A stretch of DNA of 64,000 nt from Natronomonas salina (GTDB lineage Archaea > Halobacteriota > Halobacteria > Halobacteriales > Haloarculaceae). The stretch is from the NCBI RefSeq assembly GCF_013391105.1, contig NZ_CP058335.1:2232001-2296000 (forward strand), in the 5' to 3' direction. The position numbers were made by a program, and so were the translations under genes. Shown piece after piece: positions 54,669 through 63,723 of the stretch. The notes under the pieces were generated by a model, which did no database searches, was not told where the DNA came from, and saw nothing but the letters and a program-made list of their open reading frames with translations. Each line of letters begins with the position of its first letter. Position 1 is the stretch's first letter.

Positions 54669-55520
54669 ATGAACGTCGCAGACGCCATGACGCCGCGGTC
54701 GGACGTCGTGACCGTGGAACTCCCCGGCACCAGGGACGAGTGCCTCGAGTACCTGCAGGACCGGGGGTTCTCGTCGGTCCCCGTCGTCAAGCAGACCGCC
54801 GGCGGCGAACAGTTCCGCGGCCTGGTCACCCGCGAGTCCCTCATCGAGCAGCCCGACGAGGACCAGCTGGCGCTGCTCGTCCGGGAGGTGCCGACGACCG
54901 AGTCCGCGACCTCGCTGACGGAGCTGGCCGACCTGGTCTTCGAGACCGACGAGCGCCGGGTCCCGGTCGTCGACGACGGCGAACTGGTCGGTATCGTCAC
55001 CGTCACGGACGTCGTCCGCGCGATCGCCGAGGGCGAGGAGGACGGCGACACGGAGGTCGGCGAACTCGCGACGCTGGAGGTCAACACGGTCTACCAGGGG
55101 ACGCCGCTGCCGGTCGCCGAGCGCGAACTGTACCACTCGAACGTCCCCTACGCGGTCGTGCTCGGCGAGGACGGCGGCCTCGCGGGCATGCTCACCGAGG
55201 TCGACGTCATCGAGGTCGCCCGCGTCGTGCAGGGTGAGGACGACCCCGGCGACGCGCTCGCCAACGAGGACGACGAGTGGATGTGGGAGGGCATCAAGGC
55301 GGTCGGGAGCCGCTCCATCCCGACGCTGAACGTCGAGATCCCCGCGGAGCCGGTCACCGAGTTCATGACCGCGGACCTGATCACGGTGACGAGACAGAAG
55401 ACCGCCCGCGAGGCGGCCCAGCTGATGCTCTCGAACGACGTCGAGCAGATCCCGCTGGTCGCCGGCGGCGAGCTCGTCGGCATCGTCCGGGACGTCGACC
55501 TGCTGGAGGCGCTGCGATGA
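54669..55520 (+). CDS. CBS-domain protein with four CBS motifs
   Basis: A 283-residue cytosolic protein made of four CBS motifs in two Bateman modules: DAMTPRSDVVTVELPG, VTRESLIEQPD, VPVVDDGELVGIVTVTDVVR and EFMTADLITVTRQKTA with LVGIVRDVDLLEAL at the end. Such proteins sense adenine nucleotides or S-adenosyl compounds. Its stop codon overlaps the glyS ATG (ATGA), so the two are translated from one message. A link to glycyl-tRNA synthetase control is plausible but not shown. Start ATG at 54669. Confidence 0.92.
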   Translation: MNVADAMTPRSDVVTVELPGTRDECLEYLQDRGFSSVPVVKQTAGGEQFRGLVTRESLIEQPDEDQLALLVREVPTTESATSLTELADLVFETDERRVPVVDDGELVGIVTVTDVVRAIAEGEEDGDTEVGELATLEVNTVYQGTPLPVAERELYHSNVPYAVVLGEDGGLAGMLTEVDVIEVARVVQGEDDPGDALANEDDEWMWEGIKAVGSRSIPTLNVEIPAEPVTEFMTADLITVTRQKTAREAAQLMLSNDVEQIPLVAGGELVGIVRDVDLLEALR

Positions 55521-57253
55521 GCGAGCTGGCCGACCTCGCCGAGCTTGCGAAGCGACGCGGCTTCTTCTTCCCGTCGAACGAGGCCTACGGCGGCACCGCC
55601 GGCTTCTACACCTACGGCCCGGAGGGCGCGGCGCTGAAGCGCAACCTCGAGGACGCCTGGCGCGACATCTTCGTCCGCGAGGAGGGCCACATGGAGGTGT
55701 CGGCGCCGACCGTGATGCCGGAGGCCGTCTTCGAGGCCTCGGGCCACCTCGACGGCTTCGACGACATGATCGTCGAGTGCGCGGAGTGCGGGGCGACCCA
55801 CCGCGCCGACCACCTCGTCGAGGACGCCGTCGAGGACGTCGAGGACGCGGAGGCCTACGACCCCGAGGAGGTCGGCGAACTCATCGCCACCCACCACATC
55901 GAGTGTCCCTCCTGCGGCGCGTCGCTGGCCGGCGAGGAGGTCGACGAGTTCAACCTCATGTTCGGCACGAACATCGGGCCCGGTTCCTCCTCGCCCGGCT
56001 ACCTCCGGCCGGAGACCGCCCAGGGCATCTTCGTGGAGTTCCCGCGGCTGAAGGAGTACGCCCGCAACCAGCTGCCGTTCGGCGTCGCCCAGGTCGGCAC
56101 CGCCTACCGCAACGAGATCTCGCCGCGGCGGGCGCTCGTCCGCGTCCGGGAGTTCACGCAGGCCGAACTCGAGCACTTCATCGACCCGGAGAACGACGAG
56201 CCGCCGCTGGACCGCGTCGCCGACGTCGAGGTGCCGCTGTACTCCGCCGAGGCCCAGCACGCAGACGACGGCGGCCTCGAGACCTACACCGTCCGCGAGG
56301 CCGTCGACGAGGGCGTCATCGGCAGCGAGTGGGTCGCCTACTACCTCGGCCGCGCGATGGCGTTCTACGAGCGCGTCGGCGTCGACATGGACCGGTTCCG
56401 CTACCGCCAGCACCTCTCCGGCGAGCGCGCCCACTACGCCGCGGACTGCTGGGACGCCGAGACCGAACTCGGCGGCAACTGGGTGGAGGTGACCGGCTTC
56501 GCGTACCGCTCGGACTACGACCTCTCGAAGCACGGCGAGTACTCCGGCGACGACTTCACGCTGTTCCGGCAGTACGACGAGCCGAAGACGGTGGAGCGGG
56601 CGACCGTCGACCCGGACATGAGCTACCTCGGCCCCGAGTTCGGCGGCGACGCGGGCGACGTCGCCGACGCCCTCGAGTCGCTGGCCGGCCGCGACCGGTC
56701 GGCCTTCGACGGCGACGAGGTCACCGTCGAGATCGACGGCGAGGAGTACACCGTCCCCGTCGAGAAGACCGGCTTCGCCGTCGAGGAGCAGACCGAGGCC
56801 GGCGAGCATATCACGCCGCACGTCGTCGAGCCGTCCTTCGGCGTCGGCCGCCTCGTCTACAGCGTGCTCGTCCACTCCCACGGCGCCGACGAGGTCGACG
56901 GCGAGGAGCGCGCGTTCCTCGACCTGCCCGCCGAACTCGCGCCGACCACGGTCGCCGTCTTCCCGCTGATGACGAAGGACGGCCTCGACGACCGCGCCGG
57001 GGAGATCGCCCGAGAGCTCCGGCAGGCCGGCTTCGAGGTCGCCTACGACGACTCGGGCAACATCGGTCGGCGCTACCGCCGCCAGGACGAGGTCGGGACG
57101 CCCTACTGCGTGACCGTCGACTACGAATCCCTCGAGGAGGACACCGTGACGGTCCGGGAGCGCGACTCCACGGACCAGGCGCGGGTCGCGGTCGACGACC
57201 TCCCCGAGGCGCTCCGCCGGCTCGTCGGCGGCGAGACGCTGGCCGACCTGTAG
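55517..57253 (+). CDS. glyS: Glycyl-tRNA synthetase (dimeric archaeal type)
   Basis: Charges tRNA-Gly. The 578 residues have the class II core: motif 1 around KRNLEDAWRDIFV, motif 2 FGVAQVGTAYRNEISPR, and motif 3 VVEPSFGVGRLVYSVL. The anticodon-binding domain has LAPTTVAVFPLMTKDGL and GRRYRRQDEVGTPYCVTVDY. Two CxxC pairs in the insertion (VECAECGATH and ECPSCGAS) probably hold zinc. It is coupled to a CBS-domain gene by a 4-nt overlap. Length is usual. Confidence 0.96.
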   Translation: MSELADLAELAKRRGFFFPSNEAYGGTAGFYTYGPEGAALKRNLEDAWRDIFVREEGHMEVSAPTVMPEAVFEASGHLDGFDDMIVECAECGATHRADHLVEDAVEDVEDAEAYDPEEVGELIATHHIECPSCGASLAGEEVDEFNLMFGTNIGPGSSSPGYLRPETAQGIFVEFPRLKEYARNQLPFGVAQVGTAYRNEISPRRALVRVREFTQAELEHFIDPENDEPPLDRVADVEVPLYSAEAQHADDGGLETYTVREAVDEGVIGSEWVAYYLGRAMAFYERVGVDMDRFRYRQHLSGERAHYAADCWDAETELGGNWVEVTGFAYRSDYDLSKHGEYSGDDFTLFRQYDEPKTVERATVDPDMSYLGPEFGGDAGDVADALESLAGRDRSAFDGDEVTVEIDGEEYTVPVEKTGFAVEEQTEAGEHITPHVVEPSFGVGRLVYSVLVHSHGADEVDGEERAFLDLPAELAPTTVAVFPLMTKDGLDDRAGEIARELRQAGFEVAYDDSGNIGRRYRRQDEVGTPYCVTVDYESLEEDTVTVRERDSTDQARVAVDDLPEALRRLVGGETLADL

Positions 57254-57285
57254 TTTTTACCCGCCAGCGTCCGAACCCGGCACCC

Positions 57286-57828
57286 ATGACCGTCTACGAG
57301 TCCGACCTCCCGGGGGTCGGCAAGAAGTTCGAGATCGAACTCGGCGACGACGAGCGCCTCGTCGTCGTCATCCACAACACCGGGAAGCGGGAGGTGTTCC
57401 GCCGGACCGGCGACGAGGACTCGGTGAAGCTGTTCGAGCTCACCGACCAGCTCTCCCGGCAGGTCGGCTCCATCCTCGAGGGGGCGTACTTCCAGCCGGT
57501 GACGACCCAGGAGACGGAGACGATGCTCGACGAGAACACCTTACTGGAGTGGGTCAAGGTCGTCGACGGCTCGGACGTCGCCGGACGGACGCTGGAGGAC
57601 GTCGACTTCCGGAACCGGACGGGTGCCACCGTCGTCGCCATCCAGCGGGAGGACGAGGAGACCGAGTCCAACCCCGGCCCCGAGACCCGCATCCGCGCCG
57701 GCGACACGCTCATCGTGCTCGGCGCGCGAGACGCCTGCCAGACGGTCGAGTCGATGGTGTCGGCCACCGACGAGGCCGACCTGGAGACGCTCGAGGAACG
57801 GGACCCCGATTCCAGAGACGACGCCTGA
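57286..57828 (+). CDS. Cation:proton antiporter regulatory subunit (RCK-C)
   Basis: A 180-residue cytosolic protein. Residues about 1-70 form a small N-terminal domain (YESDLPGVGKKFEIELGDDE) and about 85-170 an RCK_C domain (VKVVDGSDVAGRTLEDVDF then TGATVVAIQRED, RAGDTLIVLGARD). The pattern matches accessory subunits of monovalent cation antiporters. The antiporter gene starts 3 nt after the stop codon, so they form an operon and probably a complex. Nucleotide or divalent binding is likely but unproven. Confidence 0.88.
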   Translation: MTVYESDLPGVGKKFEIELGDDERLVVVIHNTGKREVFRRTGDEDSVKLFELTDQLSRQVGSILEGAYFQPVTTQETETMLDENTLLEWVKVVDGSDVAGRTLEDVDFRNRTGATVVAIQREDEETESNPGPETRIRAGDTLIVLGARDACQTVESMVSATDEADLETLEERDPDSRDDA

Positions 57829-57831
57829 CGC

Positions 57832-59040
57832 ATGGCGGCGCTGCTCCTCGAAGCGGGCGCGATGTTCGCCGTCATCGCCCTCGCCGCGTCGGTCGCCCAG
57901 CGCGTCGGCCAGTCGGTCATCCCCTTCTACGTCGTCGCCGGGATGCTGGTCAGCCCCGCCGTCGCGGGGCGGTTCGACCTCCCCGCCCTTCAGAACCAGG
58001 AGTTCATCGAACTGCTGGCCGAACTCGGCATCGTCTTCCTGCTCTTCTTCCTCGGCCTGGAGTTCAGCCTCGACCGCCTGCTGGAGTCCAGCGGCGAGAT
58101 CGGGAAGGCCGGGACGCTCGACCTCCTGATCAACTTCCCGGTCGGCGTCGTCGTCGGCCTCGCCCTCGGCTGGTCCGTCCTCGAGGCGTTCGTCCTCGCC
58201 GGCATCGTCTACATCTCCTCGTCGGCGGTGATCACGAAGTCGCTCATCGACCTCGGGTGGATCGCCAACGACGAGGCCCAGCCGATGCTCGGGACGCTCG
58301 TCTACGAGGACCTCTTCATCGCCTTCTATCTCGCCGTGCTGTCGGCGGTACTGATCGACAGCGGGGACTTCGTGGACATCCTGCTGGACGTCGCCGTCGC
58401 GATGGGCTTCCTGCTGGTCCTGGTCGCCGCCGTCTACCTCGGGACGGAGTACTTCGAGGCCTACCTGGACGTCGACACCGAGGAGCTGTTCGTCATCCGA
58501 GCCGTCGCGGTGACGGTGCTCGTCGCCGGGGTGGCCCTGGCCATCGGCGTCAGCGAGGCCGTCGCCGCCTTCTTCATCGGCATGGGCTTCTCGAGCACCG
58601 ACCACCTGCACGACCTCGAGCGCCGGCTCATCCCGCTGCGGGACGTCTTCGCGGCCGTCTTCTTCTTCTGGATCGGCCTGAACACCGACCCCGCGGTGTT
58701 CGGCGACCTCGCCGTCGTGGCCGTCCTCGCCGCGCTGGTCGTCGTCACGACGCCGACGAAGGTCGTCTCCGGCTTCTTCGGCGGCCGCATCTACGGGCTC
58801 GACGACCGCCGGAACCTCCGCGTCGGCCTCGGGATGGTCACGCGGGGGGAGTTCTCGCTGATCATCTCGTCGCTGGCCGCGGGGGCCGAGGGGTCGGTCG
58901 TCCTCTCGGAGACCATCCCCGCGGTCGCCGTCGGCTACGTCCTCGTGATGAGCATCCTCGGGACGGTGCTCATGCAGTACGCCGGCAGCTTCGAGCGGTT
59001 CGTCGTCGACCGGGAACCCTCCGAGCCGACGGCGGACTGA
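57832..59040 (+). CDS. CPA2-family Na+(K+)/H+ antiporter
   Basis: A 402-residue membrane transporter of the CPA2 family, exchanging monovalent cations for protons. About 12 helices. Family motifs: VIPFYVVAGMLVSPAVAGR, LLAELGIVFLLFFLGLEFSL (quoted in full, 20 residues), VYISSSAVITKSLIDLGW, GMGFSSTDHLHDLE, and RGEFSLIISSLAAGAEG. The ND/DD-type ion site residues lie in the fifth helix area (LVYEDLFIAFYLAVL). It follows directly on its RCK-C partner. Relevant to salt and pH balance of a halophile. Confidence 0.92.
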   Translation: MAALLLEAGAMFAVIALAASVAQRVGQSVIPFYVVAGMLVSPAVAGRFDLPALQNQEFIELLAELGIVFLLFFLGLEFSLDRLLESSGEIGKAGTLDLLINFPVGVVVGLALGWSVLEAFVLAGIVYISSSAVITKSLIDLGWIANDEAQPMLGTLVYEDLFIAFYLAVLSAVLIDSGDFVDILLDVAVAMGFLLVLVAAVYLGTEYFEAYLDVDTEELFVIRAVAVTVLVAGVALAIGVSEAVAAFFIGMGFSSTDHLHDLERRLIPLRDVFAAVFFFWIGLNTDPAVFGDLAVVAVLAALVVVTTPTKVVSGFFGGRIYGLDDRRNLRVGLGMVTRGEFSLIISSLAAGAEGSVVLSETIPAVAVGYVLVMSILGTVLMQYAGSFERFVVDREPSEPTAD

Positions 59041-59086
59041 CCGCTCGCGGCGCTGGCGGGCGAGGAGGTCCGAAAGGAAAAGCGCT

Positions 59087-59374
59087 CTAGGCGTTGATGT
59101 GGCCTTCGCGGCGAAGCTGCGCGGCGTCCTGCTCGTCGTACCGCCACTCGATGTCCGCCTTCTCGTCCTGCCAGGACCACGGCTCGATGAGGACGATGTC
59201 GTCCTTGTTGACCCAGGTGCGGAAGCGCATGCGGCCGGGGATCCGACCCATGCGCTCCTTCCCGTCGTTACACCGGAGCCGCACGCGGCGGCCGCCCAGC
59301 ATCTCGGTCACGATGGCGAACATCTCGTCGTCCCCCGGCATCCGGAGGTTCTTCCGCTGTGTCTCTTCCGTCAC
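59087..59374 (-). CDS. eif1A: Translation initiation factor aIF-1A
   Basis: An OB-fold factor that occupies the A site during archaeal initiation. The 95 residues fit the family: [60 protein letters not shown] and [14 protein letters not shown] (each within 20 residues). A GTG start at 59372-59374 is used; a TTTATAG sits only about 6 nt upstream, while an ACTTAAACG box lies at leaderless spacing (about 28 nt). It converges with the antiporter gene and is divergent from hef. Confidence 0.95.
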   Translation of the reverse strand: MTEETQRKNLRMPGDDEMFAIVTEMLGGRRVRLRCNDGKERMGRIPGRMRFRTWVNKDDIVLIEPWSWQDEKADIEWRYDEQDAAQLRREGHINA

Positions 59375-59667
59375 ACTATAAAGAGACGGCGAAGACGTTT
59401 AAGTGGTCGGTTTTTTCGTGGTACGGAGTGGCGCACCAATGTCGCCGACGCCGGGGCGATTCGGGGGTGCTCGGGGCGAACAGACGGCGCTCTCCGGTCG
59501 GCAGTCCTCGCGCCGTGCTACCGCCTCGTCGGACTGCCGGCTCGCTTCAGGGCACGGGGGTTCTGGCCGCGCCTCCACTGATAAACCCCCGGGCGGCGCG
59601 GCCCCGTCCTTCACTTCCGCCGCGTTGGCCGAACCCTTATCCTGCAAAGCGACGAACGGAGGGGTAG

Positions 59668-62214
59668 ATGGCGACCGCCACCGACGAGCCGGAGTACATC
59701 GAGGGGCCGATGCTGGTCGACGGCCTGCTCGAGAAGCGCCGCTACCAGCTCCGGCTGGCGGAGACCGCCCAGCGCGACCACACGCTCGTCTGCCTGCCGA
59801 CGGGGCTGGGCAAGACGGCGGTGAGTCTGCTCGTGACCGCCGAGCGGCTGTCCGAGCACGGCGGCACGTCGCTACTGCTGGCGCCGACGAAGCCGCTCGT
59901 CCAGCAGCACGCGACGTTCTACCGGGAGGCGCTGACGGTCGACGACGACGAGGTGGTGGTCTTCACCGGCGACGTCCGACCCGACGACCGCGCGGAACTG
60001 TGGGACTCCGCGTCGGTCGTCTGCGCGACGCCGCAGGTCGTCGAGAACGACCTCGTCGGCAACCGCGTCTCGCTGGCCGACGTCACGCACGTCACCTTCG
60101 ACGAGTGCCACCGCGCGACCGGCGACTACGCCTACAACTACATCGCCGAGCGCTACCACGAGGACGCCCAGGAGCCGCTGGTCACCGGGATGAGCGCCTC
60201 GCCGGGCGGCGACAAGGAGGAGATACTCACCGTCTGCGACAACCTCGGGCTCCGGGAGGTCGCGGTGATGACCGAGGACGACGCCGACGTCGCCGAGCAC
60301 ACCTTCCAGACCGACGTCGAGTGGGAGCGCGTCGAGCTCCCGGAGACGGTCATCGAGATCCGGGACGCGCTCAACGAGGTGGTCTCCGAGCGCCTCGAGA
60401 AGCTCAAGCAGCTCGGCGTCACCAACTCGACGGACCCGAACATGTCCCAGAAGCAGCTGAACGCCATCCGCGCGAAGCTGCAGGAGCTCATCAACAACGA
60501 CAACGGGGACGGCTACAAGGGAATGTCCGCCCACGCGGAGATCATGAAGCTCCGGCGGGCCGTCGAGCTCGTCGAGACCCAGAGCGTCGAGTCGCTACGC
60601 CGCTACTTCGAGCGCCAGCGCGAGGACGCCCGCTCCTCGGGGTCCTCGAAGGCCAGCCAGCGGTTCGTCAGCGAACCCCGGGTGAAGGAGGCGATGCGCC
60701 GCGCCGAGGAGTTCGATGACCTCCACCCGAAGTTCCGCCGGACGCGCATCCTGCTGGCCCAGACCCTCGGCATCGAGGACGGCGAGCGCGTCATCGTCTT
60801 CACCGAATCGAGAGACACCGCCGAGACGCTCACGGAGTTCCTCGGCGAGCACTTCGAGACCCGGCGGTTCGTCGGCCAGGGCGACAAGGAGGGCTCCGAC
60901 GGGATGACCCAGACGGAGCAGAAGGAGACCCTCGACGAGTTCCGCGCCGGCGAGTTCGAGGTGCTCGTCTCGACGTCCGTCGCCGAGGAGGGCCTCGACG
61001 TCCCGGACGTCGACCTGGTGCTGTTCTACGAGCCGGTCCCGAAGGGCATCCGCTCCATCCAGCGGAAGGGCCGGACCGGCCGCGCCAGCGAGGGCCGCGT
61101 CGTCGTCCTCCTGGCCGAGGACACCCGCGACGAGGCCTTCTTCTGGATGTCCCGCAACGAGGAGAAGAAGATGGAGAAGGAGCTCCGGAAGCTGAAGAAC
61201 ATGGAGGGCGAGATCGAGGTCGAGATCGCCGAGCAGCGCGGTCTCGACGAGTTCGAAAGCGAGGGCGACCGAAGGGAGCCCTCGGAGCAGGCGAGCGGCG
61301 AAGCCGCGAGCCCGGACGATGAGTCCAGCGGGGCCGACGGGGACACCGCGGAGGCGGCGACGGCGACCGAAGACGCCGACGCTAGCGATGCCGACGGCCA
61401 GGCCGGCCTCGCCGACTTCGCGGGCGACGTGGCCGACGAAGGGGAGAGCACAGAAGACGACGCCGACACCGGCGACGGTGACGAGAACGAGGACGAGGGC
61501 GACGACCCCGAAGCCACCGTCGCGACGGCCGCCCCCGACGGCGAGACCGTCGAGGTCGTCGTCGACCAGCGGGAACTGGACTCCCACATCGCGCGGGACC
61601 TCTCGACCCGCGACGGGATCGAGACCCGCCTGGAGACCCTGGAGGTCGGCGACTACGTCCTCTCCGACCGGGTGGTCGTCGAGCGGAAGTCCGTCGCGGA
61701 CTTCGTGGACACGCTCGTCGGCGGCGACCGCTCGATGTTCGAGCAGGTCGGCGCCGCCGCCCGCTACTACGCGCGGCCGGTCGTGATCATCGAGGGCGAG
61801 GACCTCTACGGCGAGCGGAACGTCCACCCGAACGCCATCCGCGGCGCGCTCGCGTCGCTGGCGGTCGACTTCGGCGCGAGCGTGATGCAGACCGCCGACG
61901 CCGACGAGACGGCCGACCTGCTTGAGGTCGTCGCCACCCGCGAGCAGGAGACCGCCAGCCGCGACGTCTCCGTCCACGGCGAGAAGGGCGGCAAGACCCT
62001 CACCGAGCAGCAGGAGTACGTCGTCGGCGCCATCGCGGAGGTCGGTCCCGTCACCGCCCGGGGGCTGCTGGAGCACTTCGGCAGCGTCGAGGCCGTGATG
62101 ACCGCGGAGGAGGAGGACCTACTCGAGGTCGACGGCGTCGGCGAGGTGACCGCCGGCCGCATCCGCGAGGTCACCGGCACCGAGTACGCCGGCACCGACC
62201 GGCGGGACGACTGA
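59668..62214 (+). CDS. hef: Hef helicase-nuclease (FANCM/XPF family)
   Basis: An archaeal fork-processing enzyme, related to FANCM and XPF. The 848 residues hold an SF2 helicase (VCLPTGLGKTAVSL; FDECHRATG; TGMSASPGG; SVAEEGLDVP; IQRKGRTGRA), an acidic linker, an XPF-type nuclease with intact motif (GDYVLSDRVVVERKSVADF) and two helix-hairpin-helix units (ARGLLEHFGSVEAV; LLEVDGVGEVTAGRI). The linker, about residues 525-630, contains two GAA-loop hairpin repeats at 61261-61311. It starts 293 nt after the aIF-1A start, with no gene in the gap. Confidence 0.95.
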   Translation: MATATDEPEYIEGPMLVDGLLEKRRYQLRLAETAQRDHTLVCLPTGLGKTAVSLLVTAERLSEHGGTSLLLAPTKPLVQQHATFYREALTVDDDEVVVFTGDVRPDDRAELWDSASVVCATPQVVENDLVGNRVSLADVTHVTFDECHRATGDYAYNYIAERYHEDAQEPLVTGMSASPGGDKEEILTVCDNLGLREVAVMTEDDADVAEHTFQTDVEWERVELPETVIEIRDALNEVVSERLEKLKQLGVTNSTDPNMSQKQLNAIRAKLQELINNDNGDGYKGMSAHAEIMKLRRAVELVETQSVESLRRYFERQREDARSSGSSKASQRFVSEPRVKEAMRRAEEFDDLHPKFRRTRILLAQTLGIEDGERVIVFTESRDTAETLTEFLGEHFETRRFVGQGDKEGSDGMTQTEQKETLDEFRAGEFEVLVSTSVAEEGLDVPDVDLVLFYEPVPKGIRSIQRKGRTGRASEGRVVVLLAEDTRDEAFFWMSRNEEKKMEKELRKLKNMEGEIEVEIAEQRGLDEFESEGDRREPSEQASGEAASPDDESSGADGDTAEAATATEDADASDADGQAGLADFAGDVADEGESTEDDADTGDGDENEDEGDDPEATVATAAPDGETVEVVVDQRELDSHIARDLSTRDGIETRLETLEVGDYVLSDRVVVERKSVADFVDTLVGGDRSMFEQVGAAARYYARPVVIIEGEDLYGERNVHPNAIRGALASLAVDFGASVMQTADADETADLLEVVATREQETASRDVSVHGEKGGKTLTEQQEYVVGAIAEVGPVTARGLLEHFGSVEAVMTAEEEDLLEVDGVGEVTAGRIREVTGTEYAGTDRRDD
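61261..61311 (+). repeat. Two GAA-loop hairpins inside the hef linker
   Basis: First: GAGGGC/GCCCTC around GACCGAAGGGA (61261-61283). Second: GC, then GA, then GCGGC, triloop GAA, GCCGC, GA and GC (61291-61311). Both follow the same pattern as the repeats at 44.3 and 54.5 kb and encode part of the acidic linker (EGDRREPSEQASGEAAS). Confidence 0.65.
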
Positions 62215-62285
62215 CGCATCTCGGCGGTTTTCTGTAGGGTCCCGCGAGAGTCGGTATCCACGGGACCGCGACCGATTCGGCCGGG

Positions 62286-62438
62286 TCAGTCAGCCTCGAG
62301 CAGGGAGACTGGCGACCGACACTGGATCCAGGCCTCGTCGCCGTCGGGGTCGAAGAGCAGCAGCGTCCCGTCCTCGAGTTCGACGTGGTCGACCGCTCGG
62401 TCCCCCGGGTCGAAGTCGCCGGCGTCGGTGGAGTTCAT
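62286..62438 (-). CDS. Small DUF7331-like protein
   Basis: A 50-residue acidic ORF, too short for default cut-offs. It reads MNSTDAGDFDPGDRAVDHV, then ELEDGTLLLFDPDGDEAW and IQCRSPVSLLEAD. A DGTLLLFDP-type strand and DEAWIQ recur in small haloarchaeal proteins of unknown role (DUF7331, name from memory). Start at 62436-62438. It converges with hef, 71 nt away. Confidence 0.65.
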   Translation of the reverse strand: MNSTDAGDFDPGDRAVDHVELEDGTLLLFDPDGDEAWIQCRSPVSLLEAD

Positions 62439-62533
62439 ACCGGTCGTCAGAAGCCGAGCCTATAGCCAGTTTTCCGAACTTCGACCCGATTCGGACCCAA
62501 ATCTGCAGCGGCCAGAACGGCTGAGCGCCGGCG

Positions 62534-63238
62534 TCAGAGCCGGCGGAGTTCGCGGAGCGTCTCGGCGGCCTCGCGGGCGGCCGCGAAGAGGTCGCGCTTA
62601 CGGCCGACGTCGCGGGTGTCCTCCGCGCGGCGCGTCAGGGACGTGATCTCTCTGACCAGCGCCGCCTCGGCCTCGCCGAGGTCGCCGCCCTCCGCGGCGG
62701 TCGTCTCGCGGCCGCCGCGCGGCTCCTCGCGGCGGGCCGGCGGGTCGACGCGGGCCGGTCGTCGCTCGCCGGTGGTCGCCGGCCGCGTCTCGGCGGGGCG
62801 GTCCTCGCGGGACGGCGACGACTGCTCGGCGTCGGTCGGACCGGCGTCGGAGCCGTCCGCCGACGCCTCCTCGTCGGGCGTGAGGTCGGCCGGGTCCGGC
62901 GTCCCGGAGACCGGCTCCTGGTCCTGCTCGACGGCCTCGGCGGCCTCGCCGTTCGTCGCGGCGTCCGCGGGCGTGCCCTCCCCGGTCGGCGCTTCGGCTC
63001 CCTCCTCGCCGGCGAGTTCGCCCTCCTCGGTGACCTCGCGCTGGCAGGTCGGGCAGAACTCCGTCCCCTCGTAGCGGAACACGGGCGAGTGGCACTCGGG
63101 GCAGTGCTGGTTGGTCATCGTCGCCCCCTGCAGCAGCAGTTCGCTCATCTGTTCGGTGGCCTCCCGCTTCGCCTGGTCGCGCTCGTACTTCTCTCGAAGC
63201 TTCTCGCGCTCGGCCTCGCGGTCGAAGTCCTCGCTCAT
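62534..63238 (-). CDS. UPF0148/SSSCA1-like zinc-ribbon protein
   Basis: A 234-residue protein. Residues 1-70 match the UPF0148 (Sjogren autoantigen-like) pattern: an N-terminal helix EKLREKYERDQAKREATEQM, then MSELLLQGATMTNQHCPECH with CPECH and CPTCQ as a zinc ribbon. A long acidic, disordered middle (rich in P, A, E, S, T and G) leads to a helical C-terminus (EAALVREITSLTRRAEDT). Function unknown; a chaperone or nucleic-acid role has been proposed for relatives. Start 63236-63238. Confidence 0.8.
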   Translation of the reverse strand: MSEDFDREAEREKLREKYERDQAKREATEQMSELLLQGATMTNQHCPECHSPVFRYEGTEFCPTCQREVTEEGELAGEEGAEAPTGEGTPADAATNGEAAEAVEQDQEPVSGTPDPADLTPDEEASADGSDAGPTDAEQSSPSREDRPAETRPATTGERRPARVDPPARREEPRGGRETTAAEGGDLGEAEAALVREITSLTRRAEDTRDVGRKRDLFAAAREAAETLRELRRL

Positions 63239-63276
63239 ATCCAACGTACACGTGATTACCCGGGAAAAGGACTGCG

Positions 63277-63426
63277 CTAGGCGGACTCGTGGTCGTGGAG
63301 GCGGCGCATCCGCTCGGGGAGGTCGACGCCCTGCCGGCGGAACCGCCGGACGCGCCACCGGAAGACCGCCCAGCCGACGCAGAGCCAGCCGAAGACGACG
63401 GCGCCGATCCAGGGCAGTTCGGTCAC
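63277..63426 (-). pseudogene. APC-permease C-terminal-like fragment (49 aa)
   Basis: Starts with GTG at 63424-63426, overlapping the stop of the preceding fragment (GTGA). Product: VTELPWIGAVVFGWLCVGW, then a basic tail FRWRVRRFRRQGVDLPERMR. It looks like the last helix and tail of an amino-acid permease (ELPWIGA, helix, RWR). Together with the upstream fragment it resembles both ends of one transporter with the middle missing. A genuine small membrane protein is the alternative. Confidence 0.45.
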
Positions 63427-63620
63427 TGGAGGATCGTCAGGAGGCTGAAGATCAGCGGGACGCCCGCCAGCAGCATCGCGAGGACGACGCTCGGCCCGGC
63501 GTCGGCGGTCAGCGGCGCCGCGAGCACGAAGATGGCGATTCCGACGACGTTGCCGACGACCAGCCCCGTCGCGCCGACCAGCCCCACGCGCTGGTCGATG
63601 ACGCCGTGTTCGCTAGACAT
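63423..63620 (-). pseudogene. APC-permease N-terminal-like fragment (65 aa)
   Basis: The 65-residue product begins MSSEHGVIDQRVGLVGATGL and has two helices, VVGNVVGIAIFVLAAPLTA and SVVLAMLLAGVPLIFSLLTI, with the GN-x-x-G-x-x-IFVL signature of APC-superfamily amino-acid permeases (usually over 400 residues). The frame ends after helix 2. Whether it is a remnant of a deleted transporter or a fixed small membrane protein cannot be settled here. Start at 63618-63620. Confidence 0.5.
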
Positions 63621-63723
63621 TGACAGTCTCTCCTCTCGCGACGGACGGGTAACCGTAGCGCCTCGCCACGCTGGTCGTTTAAGCCCCCGGGAGGGTTTTG
63701 TCGCTGGCCGACGGCCTGCCGGT

